From positions 1 to 25,913 of the forward strand of contig CAZOFA010000027.1 of assembly GCA_964578975.1 (NCBI GenBank): DNA of 25,913 nt. The letters are read 5' to 3'. This DNA comes from CAYRUP01 sp964578975. GTDB taxonomy: Bacteria > Pseudomonadota > Gammaproteobacteria > DSM-16500. Position 1 is the first letter of the stretch; each line of letters begins with the position of its first letter. A model generated the notes under the pieces. It saw only the letters and a program-made list of their open reading frames with translations. It did not search any database and was not told where the DNA came from. Positions 1-6,965 of this stretch are shown here, piece by piece. Made by a program: the position numbers and the translations under genes.

Positions 1-922
1 ACCCCTTTATATCGGTGTTGCGTTCTATTCGTGCTGGGGCTCTTATTAAATTACCCCTCCCCCGTTCTGCTGTCAGAAGCGCATCTCGAAGGGCCGGCAC
101 CGTTTTATTCGGCCATATCAACAAAACTTCCTGACTCCGATCCAATCGAGCACTGGGTTCGATGATGATTGTCATAAACTGCAACCCCGGATCTTTTGTC
201 ACCGAAGTCACTTGCCCAACCGGATAACCTTCTGGGTAATGTCCACCTAATCCTGACGTAATCAGCACATCGCCTTTTTTAATATCCGCTGTTTGCGACA
301 CATACGCTAAACGCAATTTACCCGTGTACGCATCACCCACCGCAATCGAGCGCATGCCATTGCGCGTGACTTGCACGGGAATTCCACTATGCGGATCGTT
401 AATCAATAACACACGACTCGTCAGCGGCCCGATTTGAATCACTTTTCCCATCACACCATTGGCATCTAACACCGGTTGGCCGATAAACAAACCATCGCGC
501 GAACCTTTATCTAGGGTGATTTGATTGACAAACGGATCCGTATCAATCGACATGACTGCAGCAACTAACACTTTGCCTTGCACTTCAGTGGATGAACGTA
601 GTAATGCTTTCAACTGATTATTTTCAGATTCGAGCGCCAGCACGCGTTGCATTTGCGCCTTCAGTAACAATTGCTCTGCTTTCAGATCCAAATTTTCTTT
701 GATTAAACGATCGTGCGAACTCAAAATCGTTGTAACATTATTAATCATTTTTATCGGCCAACTCACCATGTATTGCAGCGGCGCAATCGGCATTGATAAC
801 GCGGTACGCACTTCCATAAATGCATCGACGCGTTTATCCAATACCATTAAAACAATGGAAAGCGCCGTCAAAACAAACATGCGCAATCCGGGTTGGGATT
901 CTTTGGCAAATAAAAATTTAAT
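1..922 (-). CDS. mreC: Rod shape-determining protein MreC (3' end cut by window edge)
   Basis: MreC is the periplasmic scaffold that links MreB filaments to the elongation machinery making lateral cell wall. The reading frame is open from 922 to the window edge, giving 307 codons. A short cytoplasmic N-terminus precedes a membrane segment (about residues 14-30, MFVLTALSIVLMVLD). A coiled coil follows (about 60-95, with IKENLDLKAEQ and ALESENNQLKALLRS), then the beta-rich domain with the family signatures VNQITLDKGSRDGLFIGQPV, TSRVLLINDP and TSGLGGHYPEGYPVG. The start is unusual. No ATG, GTG or TTG aligns with the family N-terminus, an in-frame TAG lies at 935-937, and ATT at 920-922 follows AGGAGG (931-936) by 8 nt and opens a family-like (I/M)KFLFAKESQPGLR. 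The next candidates are TTG (codon 13) and ATG (codon 15), both with no comparable ribosome site. It lies 16 nt after mreB and is probably cotranscribed. The C-terminus is not in the window. Confidence 0.95.
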   Translation of the reverse strand, partial: MKFLFAKESQPGLRMFVLTALSIVLMVLDKRVDAFMEVRTALSMPIAPLQYMVSWPIKMINNVTTILSSHDRLIKENLDLKAEQLLLKAQMQRVLALESENNQLKALLRSSTEVQGKVLVAAVMSIDTDPFVNQITLDKGSRDGLFIGQPVLDANGVMGKVIQIGPLTSRVLLINDPHSGIPVQVTRNGMRSIAVGDAYTGKLRLAYVSQTADIKKGDVLITSGLGGHYPEGYPVGQVTSVTKDPGLQFMTIIIEPSARLDRSQEVLLIWPNKTVPALRDALLTAERGRGNLIRAPARIERNTDIKG

Positions 923-930
923 GGCGTGTT

Positions 931-936
931 CCTCCT
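931..936 (-). promoter_or_regulatory. Ribosome binding site deciding the ATT start of mreC
   Basis: A perfect AGGAGG on the minus strand sits 8 nt before ATT (920-922) and directly after the mreB stop. The spacing is ideal for ATT and much too long for the first ATG (878-880). This supports initiation at ATT, as known for infC and pcnB in E. coli. A sequencing or assembly error turning ATG into ATT is the main alternative. Confidence 0.7.
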
Positions 937-938
937 AA

Positions 939-1988
939 TTATTCTTTAGAAAGAAAATCCATACCCACCGTATCCACCATTTCAAGTGCTTTACCACCAC
1001 CGCGTGCAACGCAGGTTAACGGTTCATCCGCAATAATCACCGGCAAACCCGTTTCTTCCATAAATAAACGATCGATGTTACGCAGTAATGCACCCCCACC
1101 GGTCAAGATCATGCCGCGCTCTGCAATGTCGGAGGCGAGTTCAGGTGGTGCTTGTTCGAGCGCTGCGCGCACGGCACCTAAAATTCCAGATAAAGGTTCT
1201 TGTAAGGCTTCCAAAATTTCATTGCTATTGAGCGTGAAACTACGCGGAATGCCTTCTGCTAAGTTACGTCCACGCACTTCCATTTCACGAATTTCATTCG
1301 CCGGATATGCTGAACCAATTTCATGTTTAATGCGTTCGGCGGTTGATTCACCAATCAAGATGCCATAATTACGTCGGACATAACCCACGATCGATTCATC
1401 AAAACGATCACCCCCAATACGCACCGAAGCTGAATACACAATACCACTCAAGGAAATAATGGCGACTTCGGTTGTACCACCACCAATATCCACTACCATC
1501 GAACCACGCGGTTCATCCACCGGCATCCCCGCACCCATGGCAGCTGCCATCGGTTCTTCAAGTAAGAAAACTTCGCGCGCGCCGGCACTGATCGCTGATT
1601 CGCGAATCGCACGTCGTTCCACTTGTGTTGAACCACAGGGCACACAAACTAATACACGCGGACTTGGACGCAAGAAACGATTTTCATGCACTTTGTGAAT
1701 GAAATGTTGCAACATTTTTTCTGTCACATAAAAATCTGCAATGACGCCATCTTTCATTGGACGAATGGCTGTGATGTTGCCAGGCGTGCGTCCTAACATG
1801 AGCTTCGCTTCACTACCCACCGCGGCCACATGTTTATGTCCATTGCTCGTGCCAGGTGTCTGACGAATCGCCACCACCGAAGGTTCGTTTAACACGATTC
1901 CTTTGCCGCGCACATAAATCAGCGTATTCGCTGTCCCCAAGTCAATCGATAGATCGTTCGAAAAATAACCACGCAACTTTTTCAGCAT
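939..1988 (-). CDS. mreB: Rod shape-determining actin-like protein MreB
   Basis: MreB is the bacterial actin that polymerises under the inner membrane and positions the lateral wall synthesis complex. The 349-aa product matches the usual length of about 347. The ATP-binding actin-fold motifs are present: DLGTANT at 16-22 (phosphate 1), DIGGGTTE at 167-174 (phosphate 2) and a C-terminal LTGGGALLRNIDR adenosine motif. The frame stays open 27 codons further upstream, but the family N-terminus MLKKLRGYFSNDLSIDLG fixes the start at 1988, where a GGGAG-type ribosome site lies about 10 nt upstream. It is the first gene of an mreB-mreC unit transcribed leftward, divergent from the 2143 gene. An mreBC block divergent from gatCAB is a familiar gammaproteobacterial arrangement; here an orphan gene lies between them. 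Position 118 is Cys (VCVPCGST) where E. coli has Val, which is not a catalytic position. Confidence 0.98.
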   Translation of the reverse strand: MLKKLRGYFSNDLSIDLGTANTLIYVRGKGIVLNEPSVVAIRQTPGTSNGHKHVAAVGSEAKLMLGRTPGNITAIRPMKDGVIADFYVTEKMLQHFIHKVHENRFLRPSPRVLVCVPCGSTQVERRAIRESAISAGAREVFLLEEPMAAAMGAGMPVDEPRGSMVVDIGGGTTEVAIISLSGIVYSASVRIGGDRFDESIVGYVRRNYGILIGESTAERIKHEIGSAYPANEIREMEVRGRNLAEGIPRSFTLNSNEILEALQEPLSGILGAVRAALEQAPPELASDIAERGMILTGGGALLRNIDRLFMEETGLPVIIADEPLTCVARGGGKALEMVDTVGMDFLSKE

Positions 1989-2040
1989 GAGAGCAATTCT
2001 CCCTAAATAATCCCAGTAATGAATGAATTCTAATAGATTA

Positions 2041-2069
2041 AAAATAAACTGGCCATAAAAAAGAAACAA
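2041..2069 (-). promoter_or_regulatory. Candidate mreB promoter
   Basis: On the minus strand a TTGTTT box (2064-2069) and a TATTTT box (2041-2046) are separated by 17 bp, about 52 bp upstream of the mreB ATG. Each hexamer matches the sigma70 consensus at about four positions. This is an inference from sequence only; the AT-rich context makes chance matches likely. Confidence 0.35.
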
Positions 2070-2093
2070 ATCGCTCTTAATTCTTTCTTAATG

Positions 2094-2122
2094 TTAAAGC
2101 ATTAAAATTTTGTGCTTAAATT
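2094..2122 (+). promoter_or_regulatory. Weak candidate promoter of the 2143 orphan/gatCAB unit
   Basis: TTAAAG and TAAATT are separated by 17 bp, and a TGC just before TTAAAT (2113-2121) could act as an extended -10. It lies about 20 bp before the ATG at 2143. The -35 is poor. No other promoter candidate is obvious between here and gatC, so gatCAB may be read from this site. Confidence 0.3.
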
Positions 2123-2142
2123 AAATTGGCTAGGTATTACCC

Positions 2143-2991
2143 ATGATGCGTTTTTTTCGGCACAAAGGTCCAACGACGATTGCCATTTCTGACAATTGGA
2201 ATATAGGCACCGACCTGACCAACACTCGGTCTATTGAGGTTTTTTTTGAAGATTTATTCAAGGAAGCCGAGACATTGGATGATCATATCCATGATTTCGA
2301 ACTTGCTTGTGTGAAAATGGATGATACAAAAAAACAGTATAAGGTTTTACTCACAGAAGAAAATCCACTGGGCGATGTTTTTAGGTTACAAATTCCTCGC
2401 AAAGTTGATCAGCAAAAAACATTCGAAAGCAACCCTCTGATCAGCACTGAGGACATTCTTCAATTAAGCCGAATGAGCGCGGATCTCAATGCAAATCAAT
2501 TCCCAATATTTTCTTTCATTCGAGAACAATTACAAGAAAAGATTAATGCATTTGATAATATTAAATTGCAAGCAGTTAAAAACTTGAACCGAGCTCAGTT
2601 TGAAAGAATGCAACGATGGTTTGACGAGGATCGCATCGTTCAAGGTGTCATTAAAAAAATGAGAAGAAAAATCTCGACGATGAATGCAAAACTCCAATAT
2701 AGATCAGAACAATTGGATACTTTACTATTGCGTGTCAATAACATCGCCTATGAACTTACCCGGGCATCACCTGAAGCACAACAAACATTTACGTCCTGTT
2801 ATACTCAACTATTCAAGCAGGAAAATATTGAACTCGAAAAATTGCTGCTCCTCTGCAAGAAAAAATTTAAATATTTAAATAAGTTAATTCCTGCTTTTGC
2901 GGAATACGTCGAGGATCAAAAACCAACTGTCATATTAATGCCAAATAACAAAGACAATGCTGAAAAATCCCAGTATAATCGCACGTTTTGA
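2143..2991 (+). CDS. Uncharacterised helical protein between mreB and gatC
   Basis: I do not recognise this 282-aa protein. It has no signal peptide, no membrane segment and no known catalytic motif that I can see. The N-terminal 100 residues are mixed, with acidic stretches. Residues about 105-245 look almost entirely helical and charged, with heptad-like runs (FIREQLQEKINAFDNI, VIKKMRRKISTMNAKL, ENIELEKLLLLCKKKFKYL) consistent with a coiled coil. The C-terminal 20 residues are polar and probably disordered. Two adjacent ATGs (2143, 2146) are possible starts; the ribosome site is weak. It runs in the direction of gatCAB, with 18 nt to gatC, so cotranscription is likely. Its position breaks a usually direct mreB/gatC divergent junction, which suggests a lineage-specific insertion. 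A secreted effector or structural protein is conceivable, but nothing in the sequence proves either. Confidence 0.75.
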   Translation: MMRFFRHKGPTTIAISDNWNIGTDLTNTRSIEVFFEDLFKEAETLDDHIHDFELACVKMDDTKKQYKVLLTEENPLGDVFRLQIPRKVDQQKTFESNPLISTEDILQLSRMSADLNANQFPIFSFIREQLQEKINAFDNIKLQAVKNLNRAQFERMQRWFDEDRIVQGVIKKMRRKISTMNAKLQYRSEQLDTLLLRVNNIAYELTRASPEAQQTFTSCYTQLFKQENIELEKLLLLCKKKFKYLNKLIPAFAEYVEDQKPTVILMPNNKDNAEKSQYNRTF

Positions 2992-3009
2992 TAATGGAGT
3001 GATGACACC

Positions 3010-3303
3010 ATGTCACTGACATCTGATGATATAAGAAAAATAGCGCATCTGGCGAGACTGAATCTCTCTGACACCGACACTGCGCTTTATACTAAACAAC
3101 TTTCCAACATTTTGAATTTTGTCGAGCAGATGAATCAAGCCGACACCACTCACGTGGATGCGGTGCTGCATTCACTGGATTTTAATCAGCGCGAGCGTCA
3201 AGACATCGTGAGCGAAACAAATCAACGCGATGCTTTTCAAGCGATTGCACCTGCCGTTGAAGCCGGTCTTTATTTAGTGCCTAAAGTCATTGAAGATGAA
3301 TAG
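3010..3303 (+). CDS. gatC: Asp/Glu-tRNA amidotransferase subunit C
   Basis: GatC is the small subunit of the GatCAB amidotransferase, which converts Glu-tRNA(Gln) and/or Asp-tRNA(Asn) to the amidated forms in bacteria lacking GlnRS or AsnRS. It wraps around GatA and stabilises the complex. The 97-aa length is typical. The N-terminal helix IRKIAHLARLNLSD and the following YTKQLSNILNFVEQMNQADT segment are the family hallmark, and the C-terminus PAVEAGLYLVPKVIE is the conserved tail. GGAG lies about 10 nt before the ATG. It is first of a tight gatC-gatA-gatB operon, with 8 nt to gatA. Confidence 0.97.
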   Translation: MSLTSDDIRKIAHLARLNLSDTDTALYTKQLSNILNFVEQMNQADTTHVDAVLHSLDFNQRERQDIVSETNQRDAFQAIAPAVEAGLYLVPKVIEDE

Positions 3304-3311
3304 GAATCCCC

Positions 3312-4763
3312 ATGCATTACAAAACCATTACCGAATTAGCGCGTGACCTTGCCGCGAAAAAAATTTCCAGTGTAGAGCTCACCGAGTATTTTCTCGGGCG
3401 TATCAAACAGTTCGACAAAAATTTAAATAGCTTCATCACTGTGACCGAAGAGCACGCATTACAAGATGCAAAACGCGCCGATGCAGCGCGTGAAAAAAAT
3501 CAAGCAGGACCGTTAACCGGCATTCCGATCGCACAAAAAGATATTTTTTGCACCGAGGGGATTAAAACCAGTTGCGGTTCAAAAATGTTAGATAATTTTA
3601 TTTCGCCCTATGACGCAACCGTGGCAAAAAAATTTAAAGCGGCCGGTACAGTTTTAATAGGCAAAACGAACATGGATGAATTCGCGATGGGTTCATCCAA
3701 TGAAAATAGTTATTACGGCATCGTCAAAAATCCCTGGGATTTAACCCGTGTACCGGGTGGATCCTCAGGTGGCTCAGCGGCTGCTGTTGCCGCAAATTTA
3801 GTTCCGGGTGCCACTGGCACAGACACGGGCGGCTCCATTCGACAACCAGCGGCCCTTTGCAATCTGAGTGGTTTAAAACCAACGTATGGTCGTGTTTCAC
3901 GCTATGGGATGATTGCTTTTGCCTCGAGTTTAGATCAAGGCGGGCTTTTTGCTCGCAGTGCTGAAGACATCGCGATGTTGTTAAATGCGATGGCGGGTTT
4001 TGATGAATATGATTCAACAAGCGCCGATCAACCTGTGCCCGATTATACAAAAACATTAAACGAATCCATGGCGGGTTTACGTATTGGTTTACCCAAAGAA
4101 TTTTTTGGCGAAGGATTAGATCCCGCGATCGCAAAATTGATTGAAGCCGCTGTCAACGAATATAAAAAAATGGGCGCCACCATTCATGAGATTCATTTAC
4201 CGAATACATCGTTATCGATTCCTGCTTACTATGTCATTGCACCGGCCGAATGTTCGTCGAATCTGGCACGCTATGACGGCGTACGTTATGGCTATCGTTG
4301 CAAAGATCCGATCGATCTGGAAGATTTATACAAACGCACGCGCAGTGAAGGATTTGGCAATGAAGTTAAACGTCGTATCATGATTGGCACCTATGCATTA
4401 TCCGCCGGTTATTACGATGCGTATTATTTAAAAGCGCAAAAAATTCGGGGTTTGATTCGTCGCGATTTTCATGAAGCATTTAAAAAAGTGGATGTCATTT
4501 TAGGTCCCACCACGCCCACCGCCGCCTTTAAAATTGGCGAAAAAACTGATGATCCGGTCAGCATGTATTTATCTGACATTTACACCATCGCAGTGAATTT
4601 AGCCGGTTTACCTGGAATTTCCATTCCAGCGGGCTTCACCCAACAGTTACCCGTCGGCATGCAATTGATTAGCAATTATTTTGCGGAAGCAAAATTATTA
4701 AATATCGCGCATCAATATCAACAAGTCACCGATTGGCATACACGCACACCGGAGGGATTTTAA
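3312..4763 (+). CDS. gatA: Asp/Glu-tRNA amidotransferase subunit A (glutaminase)
   Basis: GatA is an amidase-signature enzyme that hydrolyses glutamine and channels ammonia to GatB. The 483-aa length is normal. The Ser-cisSer-Lys catalytic triad is visible: Lys76 in IPIAQKDIFC, cis-Ser151 in VPGGSSGGSAA and nucleophile Ser175 in TDTGGSIRQPA, with the spacing expected for the family (75 and 24 residues). The downstream CNLSGLKPTYGRVSRYG block is also conserved. The stop codon is separated from the gatB ATG by a single base, and the gatB ribosome site (GGAGGG) is inside the end of gatA, which points to translational coupling and equal subunit amounts. Confidence 0.98.
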   Translation: MHYKTITELARDLAAKKISSVELTEYFLGRIKQFDKNLNSFITVTEEHALQDAKRADAAREKNQAGPLTGIPIAQKDIFCTEGIKTSCGSKMLDNFISPYDATVAKKFKAAGTVLIGKTNMDEFAMGSSNENSYYGIVKNPWDLTRVPGGSSGGSAAAVAANLVPGATGTDTGGSIRQPAALCNLSGLKPTYGRVSRYGMIAFASSLDQGGLFARSAEDIAMLLNAMAGFDEYDSTSADQPVPDYTKTLNESMAGLRIGLPKEFFGEGLDPAIAKLIEAAVNEYKKMGATIHEIHLPNTSLSIPAYYVIAPAECSSNLARYDGVRYGYRCKDPIDLEDLYKRTRSEGFGNEVKRRIMIGTYALSAGYYDAYYLKAQKIRGLIRRDFHEAFKKVDVILGPTTPTAAFKIGEKTDDPVSMYLSDIYTIAVNLAGLPGISIPAGFTQQLPVGMQLISNYFAEAKLLNIAHQYQQVTDWHTRTPEGF

Positions 4764-4764
4764 G

Positions 4765-6204
4765 ATGGAATGGGAAACAGTTATTGGGCTTGAAGTGCAT
4801 GCCCAACTCGCAACAAAAAGTAAAATTTTTTCCGGCGCATCCACGGCATTCGGTGCAGAACCGAATACCCAAGCTTGTGCGATTGATCTCGGATTTCCTG
4901 GTGTTTTACCCGTATTAAATCAAGACGCCGTTAATATGGCGATTAAACTCGGTTTAGGTGTTAACGCCAATATTGCACCCCGCTCCGTCTTCGCACGTAA
5001 AAATTATTTTTATCCGGATTTGCCGAAAGGTTATCAAATCAGTCAATTTGAATTACCCGTGGTGTTAAAAGGTTATCTGGATATCATGTTGGAAGATGGT
5101 TCGAGTAAACGCATTAATATTACGCGTGCGCACTTAGAAGAAGATGCGGGAAAATCGTTGCATGAAGATTTTCACGGACAATCCGGCATCGATTTAAATC
5201 GTGCCGGCACGCCGTTATTAGAAATTGTGTCTGAGCCGGATTTGCGTTCTGCCAAAGAAGCCGTCGCGTATCTGAAAGCATTACATTCGTTAGTGCGTTA
5301 TTTGGAAATTTGCGATGGTAATATGCAAGAAGGTTCATTTCGTTGCGATGCGAATGTGTCGGTACGACGCAAAGGTGATGCCAAACTCGGCACACGCTGC
5401 GAATTAAAAAATATAAATTCATTTCGTTTTGTTGAGCGTGCAATTAATTATGAAATTGAACGACAAATTGCCTTGATTGAACAAGGTGGCAAAGTAGTTC
5501 AAGAAACGCGTTTATATGATCCGAATAAAAATGAAACGCGTCCGATGCGCAGCAAAGAAGAAGCGAATGACTATCGTTATTTCCCTGATCCTGATTTATT
5601 AACCTTGGTGATCTCGGAAGAACAAATTGCACGCGTTAAAACACAATTACCTGAATTACCACAACAAAAACGTCAACGTTTTATGGAGCAATATGCGTTA
5701 AATCAATATGACGCCACCGTGATGGTGAGCAGTCGTGCCCTCGCTGATTATTTTGAAACAGTCGTGAAAGAATCCGGCAATCATCCAAAACTCGCCGCGA
5801 ACTGGGTAATGGGTGAATTATCTGCCGCATTAAATAAAGCGAACAGTGAAATTACGGAAAGCCCCGTGAGCGCAACACAACTCGGTAAATTAGTGCAACG
5901 CATTGCCGACAATACCATTTCCGGCAAAATTGCAAAAACCATTTTTGAAGCGTTATGGAATCAAGAAGGCGATGTCGATGACATCATTGAAAAACAAGGG
6001 TTAAAACAAGTCACCGATTCGCATGCGATTGAATCATTGATTGATAAAATTATTCATGCGCATCCTGAACAAGTGGCAGCGTATCGTGGCGGAAAAGATA
6101 AATTATTTGGTTTTTTTGTCGGACAGGCGATGAAAGAATCGGGTGGCAAAATGAATCCGCAACAGTTGAATGAATTGTTGAAAAAGAAATTAACTGAAAC
6201 TTAA
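4765..6204 (+). CDS. gatB: Asp/Glu-tRNA amidotransferase subunit B
   Basis: GatB activates the side-chain carboxylate of mischarged Glu-tRNA(Gln)/Asp-tRNA(Asn) with ATP and then amidates it with ammonia from GatA. The 479-aa product has the family opening WETVIGLEVHAQL, then FSGAS, LGFPGVLPVLN, the ARKNYFYPDLPKGYQISQ block, GIDLNRAGTPLLEIVSEPD and RCDANVSVRRKG. The C-terminal third (about 330-479) is the helical and YqeY-like tRNA-binding tail, ending in the GGKMNPQQLNELLKKKL signature. GGAGGG precedes the ATG by 8 nt. It is the last gene of the operon; 43 nt beyond its stop is a palindromic repeat shared with the convergent 6280 gene. Confidence 0.98.
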   Translation: MEWETVIGLEVHAQLATKSKIFSGASTAFGAEPNTQACAIDLGFPGVLPVLNQDAVNMAIKLGLGVNANIAPRSVFARKNYFYPDLPKGYQISQFELPVVLKGYLDIMLEDGSSKRINITRAHLEEDAGKSLHEDFHGQSGIDLNRAGTPLLEIVSEPDLRSAKEAVAYLKALHSLVRYLEICDGNMQEGSFRCDANVSVRRKGDAKLGTRCELKNINSFRFVERAINYEIERQIALIEQGGKVVQETRLYDPNKNETRPMRSKEEANDYRYFPDPDLLTLVISEEQIARVKTQLPELPQQKRQRFMEQYALNQYDATVMVSSRALADYFETVVKESGNHPKLAANWVMGELSAALNKANSEITESPVSATQLGKLVQRIADNTISGKIAKTIFEALWNQEGDVDDIIEKQGLKQVTDSHAIESLIDKIIHAHPEQVAAYRGGKDKLFGFFVGQAMKESGGKMNPQQLNELLKKKLTET

Positions 6205-6246
6205 AACAAGATACTGTCATTCCCGCGCAGACGCACTGCTGAGATA

Positions 6247-6277
6247 CGTCGTCCCGCGGACAAGCCCCGGGACGACG
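6247..6277. repeat. GC-rich palindrome at the gatB / 6280 convergent junction
   Basis: A perfect 10-bp inverted repeat (CGTCGTCCCG / CGGGACGACG) encloses an 11-nt loop. It lies between the gatB stop and the TAG of the convergent gene (6280-6282). A GTCATTCCCGCG fragment at 6218-6229 precedes it. GC-rich GTCATTCCCGCG-type palindromes are common dispersed intergenic repeats in proteobacteria. No U-tract follows on either strand, so it is not a classical intrinsic terminator, though it could stall polymerase or protect 3' ends from both sides. Confidence 0.7.
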
Positions 6278-6279
6278 CT

Positions 6280-6663
6280 CTAACGACGCGGCGCTATTGG
6301 TACTAATGCCGGCTGCAGCTGACCATTCGGTTGAAATGCAGGCGCTTCATTTTGCGAGGCATCCAATAAAGATCTTGCTGTTTTAGATGCATCATCCTCT
6401 AACCTAGGATTTGGATTCTTTGCTTCACGAATCAGCGCATCCAAAACTCCCTGTAAAAAATCCAAACCAATGGCATTATGTTCGGCTACTAAAGTTTGCG
6501 TTATGGTAAGCGTACTCGTTACCGAGCCTTCATTATTATTTATTGCCGGGAAAACTCGGCTGAACGCGAGCCTTGCCTCACCATTAATTACAACAAGAAG
6601 CGCAGCCATATGATCTGTTTCACTTCCTATTCGTTCTATTCGTACTATATTTCTATTATTCAT
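6280..6663 (-). CDS. Uncharacterised 127-aa protein
   Basis: I do not recognise this protein. The N-terminal half (about 1-75) has alternating hydrophobic strands (HMAALLVVINGEARLAFSRVF) followed by a helix (NAIGLDFLQGVLDALIREA). The last 45 residues are polar and Pro/Asn/Gln-rich and look disordered, ending PIAPRR. There is no signal peptide, membrane span or known active-site motif. The ribosome site is weak (AAGA-like). It lies 41 nt after the 6705-6905 gene on the same strand and may share its transcript. Codon use and the AT-rich 5' region look normal for a bacterial gene, but with no recognisable family a spurious ORF cannot be fully excluded. Confidence 0.5.
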   Translation of the reverse strand: MNNRNIVRIERIGSETDHMAALLVVINGEARLAFSRVFPAINNNEGSVTSTLTITQTLVAEHNAIGLDFLQGVLDALIREAKNPNPRLEDDASKTARSLLDASQNEAPAFQPNGQLQPALVPIAPRR

Positions 6664-6704
6664 ATTTTTCTTATTATTTTATAAAAATAGTTGATTTGAT
6701 TTTT

Positions 6705-6905
6705 TTATTGCACAGCGCAGCAACATCTTGCCCTTTTAGATTGTTGTTCTTCATCAGAATCATAATCCATGATTATTGTAAAGTTCGTCGTCTTTGGCGA
6801 CTTTTCTTTCTTAAATGTAACATCCCTACTTGTTGATAAATATTGTTGTTTGGGAGAGATCGATACTGACAGCAGCTTTTGTTTAGGGTCATATTTATCT
6901 GTCAT
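6705..6905 (-). CDS. Small orphan protein with C-terminal CaaX-like box
   Basis: I do not recognise a family for this 66-aa protein. It is polar and Lys/Ser-rich (KQKLLSVSISPKQQYLSTSR, TFKKEKSPKTT), then acidic (MDYDSDEEQQ), and ends in SKRARCCCAVQ. The last four residues, Cys-Ala-Val-Gln, fit a eukaryotic CaaX prenylation motif with the Gln favoured by farnesyltransferase. Two preceding Cys and a basic KRAR patch resemble the membrane-anchoring tails of small GTPases. CaaX-ending effectors lipidated by host enzymes are known from Legionella, so a host-targeted protein is a reasonable inference, not a demonstration. The start chosen is ATG at 6903-6905 behind a GAGA-type ribosome site. An upstream in-frame TTG at 6960-6962 is disfavoured because it coincides with the -35 box of a good promoter. 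It lies 60 nt after lptG on the same strand. Confidence 0.55.
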   Translation of the reverse strand: MTDKYDPKQKLLSVSISPKQQYLSTSRDVTFKKEKSPKTTNFTIIMDYDSDEEQQSKRARCCCAVQ

Positions 6906-6915
6906 ACAATTTTCT

Positions 6916-6935
6916 CTGCATTTACAAAAATGCAG
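6916..6935. promoter_or_regulatory. Operator-like palindrome upstream of the CaaX-box gene
   Basis: CTGCATTT and AAATGCAG form a perfect 8-bp inverted repeat around a 4-nt loop. It overlaps the end of the -10 box and the predicted transcription start of the minus-strand promoter at 6934-6962, and ends 10 nt before the ATG. As DNA it could be a repressor operator; as RNA from an upstream lptG transcript it could fold just before the ribosome site. It is not the LexA consensus. No U-tract follows, so a terminator is unlikely. Confidence 0.5.
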
Positions 6936-6962
6936 TATAAATAACCCCACCCTCTCAAACAA
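6934..6962 (-). promoter_or_regulatory. Sigma70-type promoter for the CaaX-box gene
   Basis: On the minus strand TTGTTT (6957-6962) and TATACT (6934-6939) are separated by exactly 17 bp. The -10 matches the consensus at five of six positions. The predicted start is about 6927, giving a leader of about 20 nt. The box begins just past the lptG stop, so the small gene can be expressed independently of lptFG. Confidence 0.6.
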
Positions 6963-6965
6963 TTA

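Noticed and set aside
699..938. 79-aa plus-strand ORF
   Set aside because: It is antisense to mreC, which has clear family motifs; no ribosome site.
1989..2069. 27-residue N-terminal extension of MreB
   Set aside because: MreB proteins begin at MLKK..., and a ribosome site precedes that ATG; the extension overlaps the candidate promoter.
3724..4134. 136-aa minus-strand ORF inside gatA
   Set aside because: Antisense shadow of a clearly conserved gene; no ribosome site or recognisable protein features.
6247..6277. Intrinsic terminator after gatB
   Set aside because: The stem is strong but no U-tract follows on either strand; kept as a palindromic repeat.
6916..6935. LexA (SOS) box
   Set aside because: The palindrome has CTGC...GCAG ends, not the CTGT...ACAG consensus.
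6906..6962. N-terminal extension of the CaaX protein from TTG at 6962 (85 aa)
   Set aside because: The TTG falls in the -35 box of a good promoter and has no ribosome site; the ATG at 6905 fits the leader better.
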